Positions 58,020-64,000 of a stretch of DNA of 64,000 nucleotides are shown here, one piece after another. The translations under genes were made by a program, and so were the position numbers. Source of the DNA: Cavenderia fasciculata (lineage: Eukaryota; Evosea; Eumycetozoa; Acytosteliales; Cavenderiaceae); NCBI RefSeq assembly GCF_000203815.1, contig NW_004457729.1:1922674-1986673 (forward strand). Direction: 5' to 3'. Position 1 is the stretch's first letter; every line of letters starts with the position of its first letter. Below the pieces are notes generated by a model. It saw nothing but the letters and a program-made list of their open reading frames with translations, was not told the DNA's origin and did no database searches.

Positions 58020-58228
58020 ACCACTCGAATCCAAATAAATAATAATAAAATCAATCCTTTTTTTTAAAAAGTAAATATATATGATTTATTACACTTAAAC
58101 AAAAAAATGTTTAATATACACCCTGTAATATAACTAACTGACTACATGTTATGGAAAAAAAATTTTTTTGGAAAACCAATAATAATAATAATAAATTTAA
58201 ATTTGATTTGTTGTTATATTTTGTTTGT

Positions 58229-59235
58229 TTAAAAACTCCAAAGTCCAGTATCATGTAAATAGAAATCTCTAAAAGTAATGGTACCATCACTTGGCATTCG
58301 TTTATAAAAGTTTAGACAAAAATAGACTACATATCCCTCCAATGCATCAATTACAAATGATATAAATATACCAAATCCAGAAAGTTCCTTTAAATGTGAG
58401 AATAAAAATCCAAATCTAAATATTATATCAATTACCAAATATACCATAAACTAAAAGATAAAAGATAAAAGATAAATATTAAATAATTTAAATAATTATA
58501 TATTTGTTGGATAGTGATACAAACAAATAGGAATAAACGTCTCTTTAAATAATGAGATGCATAGAAACCAATTGGACACATTACAATCCCTCCAGAAAAT
58601 AATAACCACCATGCTTGAATAAAATATGTCATAATAGAGAAAAACTAAATGATAGAAAGAGATAGATGTATTATTATTATTATTATTAGTTATAAGATCT
58701 TATAAATTATATTATTATTATATTTGATTATTACAAATATTAACATTGAAAGAGCTTTAACAGCTGTACCAGTTCTTTTTAATGAAATAAATCTATGATA
58801 ATCTTCAGAATGACTGGTCACCTCTGGCATTTCAAAGGAATCATTAAAATGTAGATCATCGTCTGGTGGGATATGAATAGATTGTTGTGGTTCTTTGTTA
58901 TACTCTGCTTGTAGTTCTGCTGCATAGTCTTCATCTGTAATGGTTGGTGTTGATGTCCCTGTTGTATTATTATTATTGTTGTTATTATTTGTAGATGTAG
59001 TACTAGTAGTAGTGGTAGTTGCAGCATGATTATAAGCAGATGATAATCTCTTTGCAAAGTCTTTACTTTCTTCATCGACTTCTAATGATACGTCGTCATC
59101 ATCATCATTTAATAATGGGGCATTTTGTATCTTTTCTTTCTTTTGTTGTTCTTTGTTTGTTGTTTTGAAATCATCATGTAATATACTACTACTATTATTA
59201 CTACTATCTTTATCTAAATGATCGTCATTCATCAT
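58229..59235 (-). CDS. Multi-pass membrane protein of unknown function
   Basis: Three exons on the minus strand: 59235-58735, 58644-58525, 58450-58229; 280 residues. The first half is acidic and N/T-rich (LLNDDDDDVSLEVDEESKDF, then DEDYAAELQAEYNKEP). From about residue 155 there are about four hydrophobic segments: VKALSMLIFFFSIMTYFIQ, WWLLFSGGIVMCPIGFYA, FMVYLVIDIIFRFGFLF and GFGIFISFVIDALEGYVVYF. A short tail follows (RDFYLHDTGLWSF). The joins preserve frame and hydrophobicity. The second intron has donor GTTTGT. I recognise no family. The layout, with a cytosolic acidic tail and a compact four-helix bundle, would suit an endomembrane protein, but no function can be assigned. Divergent from EFR3. 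Confidence 0.7.
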
Positions 59236-59650
59236 TATTATTATTATTATTACTACTATGAATTAATTCTAATCTGACGAGAATGAAATATTTAATTTAA
59301 TATAAAGTGAAATAAATTGGGCTGACAAACAATGAAGCAAAGTTGAATGCTTTGATTTTTTTTTTGTTTTTGTATTATAGTGATGGTGGGTAATACTAAA
59401 ATCAAATTTGGATTATAATCCTATGATGTCAAGAAATAAAGTCTATCCAGGGTATACCCTATTTTAATATTGAAAAGTATACTCAATTAAATTTAAAAAA
59501 ATTAAAAAAAAAATTGATGATCAAAAGAGGCAAGAGTAGTCCATTCATTAGTTTTTATATCTTTTCTTTTATTCAATAGTCAGTCGATAGATAGTTGTAT
59601 AACCTCTATAGAGAGAGAGAGAGAGAGCGAGAGAGAGATATCAAACAAAG
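59236..59650. promoter_or_regulatory. Divergent promoter region, membrane protein / EFR3
   Basis: 415 bases between divergent ATGs; AT-rich, with a GA run (about 59611-59637) directly before the EFR3 ATG. No gene seen. Confidence 0.45.
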
Positions 59651-62600
59651 ATGGCATTACGTAAAAAGAATCCAAAGTATAAAAAGGTGATAAAGGCCAT
59701 CTTACCAGCACAACCAACTGGTGAGATGAACAAATCAAACATTAGTAAACTTGTTTACTTTTGTGAGATGAACCCTGAACTATTACAAAAGGTTGGTCCA
59801 TACATTGAACAAAAGGTTGAAAAGAATATAAAGAGAAAGAGATTTGGGTAAGCAACGACAAACTAGAAATATATATATATATATAATCTTAAAGATCTAA
59901 TCAATCTAATCTTCTTAATCTCATCATTTACCCCTTTTAGGTTTGTAACATGTTGTGTTATTATAATGAGAGAATTGATTGTTGGATGCAAAAAGAATCT
60001 TATCTTTTTTGCAGAGAATGCAACAAAGATTATTAAAATGTTATTAGAACAAGATGTAAATCAAGATCTTAGAATTGAAGCTACTGAAACTGTAAGACCA
60101 ATCATATGATATATCATCTATCTATATAGTTTTATAGGTTTGCTTATACTCTTTTACTTTTCAATTTTTAGTTTATTCAATTTGTATCAGTATTGGATTC
60201 ATCACAAACCTATTATCAAGATATTGAAGGATTCATTCAATACTTTATCAATATGTGCAAGAATAATAACACTGATTCTCATCGTCGTAGAAGAATCAGA
60301 TGTGAAGGTTTAAGAGGTGTCACTGCCTATATTACCATTCTTGATTTAATCGATGAATTGGATGCCTATATCTCTAGACATCCTGAAATCATTTCAACTA
60401 TTCTTGATAATATGCAATATAGAGATCAATTAATTACTACTCCTCCTCAGTATGTTAATTATAAAATTGATAGATAAATTTAACATTTTTATTAATAATG
60501 TTTATCTATTTAGAACACCAACAACTGAAAGAAGAAATACTATTCAAGATATTCCAATTCCAACTAGTAATAATAATCAAACTACAACAACTTCTACAAC
60601 AACTACAGCTACAACTACAACTACTACAACAACGACTACTACAACTACCGCTACTACAGAAGAAACTATAATTGTTGATCATCAAAATAATGTAAAAGAA
60701 GTAGCAACAGATTCATTAAGAGATTTAACAAGAAGAGTTGATAATATTACAGTTACATCATTGGTTCAGACGATTCTTGGCTATTTGGATCAACAACAAA
60801 AATGGGGAGACGATCATTTCCCAACTAGTTGTATGATTGCCATGGCAGAGAGTATCAAGACACAACAATACACTATTCTGTTGACTAGTTATTTGAGACA
60901 TTTGGAGCCACAACACCCACCTCCAGTCACCAAAGAGATTGTCAATACTGCAGTGGCCATTGTCAATGACAATAGTGGATCGGTCAACATGGTGGTATCG
61001 CACTTTATCAAGATCATGATCCAATCGATCGACATTGCCAACAAAAAGCCACCACCAGCCGACGTTGACGAACAGTTCAAATTGCAGTCGGCCATTATCG
61101 AAGCGGTTGGAAAGGTTTGTAAAAAACTATCGAGCAATCGTAATAGAATGGAGATTATGGTTCAGATTATGAATCAAGCAAGAGACGAATACATCAGACC
61201 CGGACACGGCGAGAGTAATGTCATTCTCTTGGACATTGTACAATGCACACTCCAAGTTTCACAAACGTTGACCGATGTCATTCCACACACCATGTTGAAT
61301 GATTTCCTACAACGAAAACTCTTACCACTCGCCGAACATCCATCGTCCGAGGTTAGAATCTATGTACAAAAGATTTTACATTCCTTGTTGTTGCCTGGTG
61401 GCAGATCTTTGAACCAATTGCAATTACAATCGATTGATGGTGTCGACGAGTTGTTGATGGAGAATGCAACCTTTATCAGAGATTCACTATTCACTGGATT
61501 CATGATTAGCAACAATCATCCAGATAATATTTCATGTCTTTTCAAGACTTTGGTCATCATGTTGTATCGTGGTAGAAACAAAGAACTTCAACATTCCATA
61601 CCAATGATATTTAGAATTCAAAGAATCCTCCTCAAAAAAAAGGTTTCCTTTAGATTATCAAGTTCTATTCATCTAACCATTGCAAGTTATCTTTATATCA
61701 TTGCTAAATTTTATGATATCATTTCTTTAGAACAATATATTGATCATGTAAAGTAGAAAAAAAAAATAGTAAAAAAAAAAAGAAACAACAAAAAGTATTA
61801 ATTCCTTTTCTTTTCTTTTTCTTTTTCTTTTTTATTTAGATTTTAAAAATTAGAAAAGAAAATGGACAATCATGCAAATATTTATCATTTGATTTCCAAC
61901 AATTAAAATTAATTGTTAAACAAAACAAAAACAAGTATAGAGAAAGAGAAAAAATAAGGATTCTTCGTGTGAAGAGATTAATCAAGATACGGTCGCCGAA
62001 AAACTATGTGAAATCAAGAGTCTAACACAAGAGTTTAATGATTTACCAAAGATTTTGAAAAAGAAATACAACACCATCACAAGAAATGACTTGGAATTAC
62101 CACAAGATGAAGGAGTGGAACTTTCACCACCAGTCAAAACTATTGCACTCTTGGGAAGCAATGATAACATTAGTACCAACCATATCATCTCTCATCCAAA
62201 GATTCTCACTTTTGATTCTTTTAAACAATTTGCTGTCCTTCCTCAAGATGAAACACCAAATTCTATCAAATCCAACAACAATATTGGAAATAGTACAACA
62301 AATGGAACTACTTCACAAATTCATGGTACCGCTTCTTCTTCAAATTCATCATCTCCAAATTTATCAAGACATACAATTAATAATGCTTTATTAACAAAAG
62401 ATTTAACTTATCTTCATGTTGTTTCAATTTGTGAAGAAAATGTAAAGAAAATATGAAAAAAAAAAAAAGAAAGAAAAAAAGAGAAAAATATTTATTAACC
62501 ATTTTGTTTCTATTTTGTTTAGAGTATTAAAAATCAAAAAGAACAAGATTTATTAATGAGATTGGCATTACAAAGTGAACATGATAATGAATCAACACCA

Positions 62601-62687
62601 ATCACAGGTGGTAGAGATAGCGAAGAGTTATCATCAACTTGCACACTTAAAATGAATATTCAAACTGTTTTGGAAAAGGTATTCTAA
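59651..62687 (+). CDS. EFR3 homologue, plasma-membrane scaffold for PI4-kinase III-alpha
   Basis: Six exons: 59651-59847, 59941-60091, 60172-60449, 60514-61747, 61840-62441, 62523-62687; about 875 residues. The N-terminus, NPKYKKVIKAILPAQP, with MNKSNISKLVYFCEMNPELL, KVGPYIEQKVEKNIKRKRFG and FIQFVSVLDSSQTYYQDIEGF, then RRIRCEGLRGV, follows the armadillo-like rod of EFR3. A Thr-rich insert (about 215-250) interrupts it. EFR3 anchors TTC7/FAM126 and PI4KIIIalpha at the plasma membrane. Unlike animal EFR3 there is no N-terminal Cys cluster for palmitoylation. Exon 5 is not in one frame: the reading frame must shift near the A6 run at 61949-61954 for the protein to continue through DSSCEEINQDTVAEKL. 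One extra A there would do it, so a homopolymer undercall or a true one-base change is likely. Confidence 0.85.
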
Positions 62688-63334
62688 AAAAACCAAACAA
62701 ACAAACAAAAAAGTATAATAATAATAATAAAACTTAAAAACTATCGGCCCTACAAATTTTCCAAGGAGAGATTATGTGTGGTGTCAACACAAACAATACT
62801 ATCATTGTCTTTTTGCTTAGACCAAGGGAGATGGGGGCACAATGAGGCAAAAGGGGGGGTTAGTCCAAAGTCAACCGTCACGGATTTTTAGTTTCGATTT
62901 GGCATTGGGCTCATCTAGAATGTGTTGCAAAGATCCAAAAAAACACAATTTTTTTAATTTAATTTGATGCAAAATATCTCATTTCGGAGGGGCATGTTAT
63001 GAGAATCAGGGTGGTTGATCACACAATATCTAGTGAATTTTTGTTGTCAATTTTTTGGTTGTAAAGGTGTGTGTCGAGAGGTAGATTTTAATCATAATCC
63101 ACTATATATTGATTTTTATTAATCACTCTCAAAACAACTAATTAGTACTGACGTTTATATATTATTGTGAACATTAAACCAACAATACACACACACACAC
63201 ACACACAATATAAACATATATACATATATATATATATATATAGTCAAGATATTTTAAATATAAAGATATAGATAGTGGACAATATATAAAAGATAAGATA
63301 GATCCATTCACACAAAAGATTACATTTTGATCAA
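62688..63334. other. Intergenic region with a less AT-rich island
   Basis: 647 bases between two plus-strand genes. The stretch 62740-62930 is less AT-rich, including a G7 run near 62855, and has no recognisable coding content or tRNA-like fold. From 63000 onward there are (CA)n and (TA)n microsatellites (63187-63208 and 63218-63242) before the DOCK gene. Otherwise nothing was seen. Confidence 0.4.
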
Positions 63335-64000
63335 ATGTCAAGATTATTTGTAACAGCTGGGTCGTGGAAACCTGTTCATGATACAGTTGCTGTTGGTATG
63401 TAGCTAGCTAGATTTAAACATATAGATAGATAAAGATAGATATTAGAGAGTTAACTCTTTCTTTCTTTCTTTCTTTCATTTTATATTTTATATTTGTGTT
63501 TCTATAGCAATACATTCATTTCAAGCAAATGGAGAGAATCAATTAACATTAAAGGTTGGAGACCAAATAAAGGTTGAAGAAAAGAATGGGGAATGGTATC
63601 GTGGTGTGGTATTGACATCAAATTATTTGTTGGATAATATAGATCAGGCAGTTACTGCGACAACGACGATACCACAACAACCTATTGGAGCAAGTGGGAT
63701 CTTCCCCGCTACCTATGTAGTATTAAAGAACACTCAGGATTTTGATGTTGTCACCAATGAGTTGTCACAGGTGATTAGGGAATGGGGTCTATTGTTGATC
63801 ACCTATTTCAGAGAGCGTAAAATGTCGGAATACAAGATCATGAAAGACCGTTTGTCATTACTTCTCGATTGGCACGCCAAGATCATGTCACCATCCATCA
63901 CACTAGAGGTACGAGAAATGCTAAAGGGAAAGGTGATTAGCAAGATTGAGGAAGGTAGACGTCTGATGGGACTAGACATGATTGTTAGAACGGCCAATGG
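63335..64000 (+). CDS. DOCK-family Rac/Rho guanine nucleotide exchange factor, N-terminal part
   Basis: Two exons, 63335-63395 and from 63508 past the right edge; about 184 residues are visible. MSRLFVTAGSWKPVHDTVAV is followed by an SH3 domain spanning AIHSFQANGENQLTLKVGDQ, then EWYRGVVL and GIFPATYVVLK, with a Thr/Gln-rich insert in its distal loop. It then continues with ELSQVIREWGLLLITYFRER, ITLEVREMLKGKVISKIEEGRRLMGLDMIVR, matching the DOCK1/DOCK180 N-terminus (ELSLQIGDTVHILE, EGWYRGY, GIFPASYI, LREWSTIW, NRILDLDLVVRDEDG). These proteins activate Rac through a C-terminal DHR2 domain with ELMO as partner. The catalytic part lies outside the window. The 112-base intron has a GTATGT donor. 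Confidence 0.88.

Noticed and set aside
61935-61958. A 24-base intron (GTATAG...TAAG) in EFR3 to mend the frame
   Set aside because: Far shorter than any other intron here, and the resulting phase is still wrong; a one-base homopolymer difference explains the frame better.

Overview
The window is nuclear DNA of a dictyostelid social amoeba. The evidence is AT-rich intergenic DNA with long A/T homopolymers, coding regions studded with poly-Q, poly-N, poly-S and poly-T tracts, short AT-rich introns (about 60-200 bases) that mostly start GTATGT or GTAAGT and end TAG, and a protein repertoire typical of the group (phospholipase B-like protein, F-BAR/RhoGAP, ComC-like EGF surface proteins, DOCK). 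Coding GC looks higher than in Dictyostelium discoideum, so another dictyostelid is likely, but I cannot name the species. No tRNA, rRNA, CRISPR array, operon or intact transposon was seen.

Layout. 1-11.9 kb: a TAPT1-like membrane protein (minus, runs off the left edge), a PHO80-type cyclin (+), an alpha/beta hydrolase with a ubiquitin-interacting-like motif (-), DNA ligase III carrying a macro domain and two BRCT domains (+), and a SAP30-like Sin3-complex subunit (-). 11.9-18.1 kb: a 6.3-kb stretch with no convincing gene. 18.1-26.1 kb: a second PHO80-type cyclin (+), an MPP6-like exosome cofactor (+), glycerate 2-kinase (-) and the ARS2/Serrate RNA effector (+). 26.4-38.7 kb: proteasome ubiquitin receptor Rpn13 (-), a subtilisin-family membrane peptidase (-), a small CxxC membrane protein (+), an F-BAR/RhoGAP protein (+), a cysteine-rich surface protein (-), a tentative small protein (-) and a phospholipase B-like protein (-). 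39.0-49.3 kb: two tandem copies (-) of a modular surface glycoprotein (signal peptide, Cys-rich head, paired FN3-like modules, EGF, ComC-like stalk, transmembrane helix). The left copy is whole. The right copy lost its 3' end and carries two frameshifts. 49.6-64 kb: a short-chain dehydrogenase (-), a JMJD7-like JmjC hydroxylase (+), NSRP1 (-), a synergin-gamma-like AP-1 partner (+), a four-helix membrane protein (-), EFR3 (+) and the start of a DOCK-family exchange factor (+).

Genes are single transcription units in mixed orientation and are not operonic. Several concern RNA metabolism (ARS2, MPP6, NSRP1), ubiquitin (Rpn13, the hydrolase with a UIM-like motif), membrane traffic and phosphoinositides (synergin, EFR3, F-BAR/RhoGAP, DOCK) and chromatin or DNA repair (SAP30, ligase III).

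The most interesting observations are the ligase III-macro domain architecture (ADP-ribose reading built into the ligase, with no PARP-type zinc finger), the UIM-like motif in the hydrolase, exon-module shuffling and gene conversion in the tandem surface-protein locus, and the 6.3-kb gene-free interval. Exon coordinates were worked out by hand from splice signals, reading frame and remembered family alignments, not from transcripts or searches.
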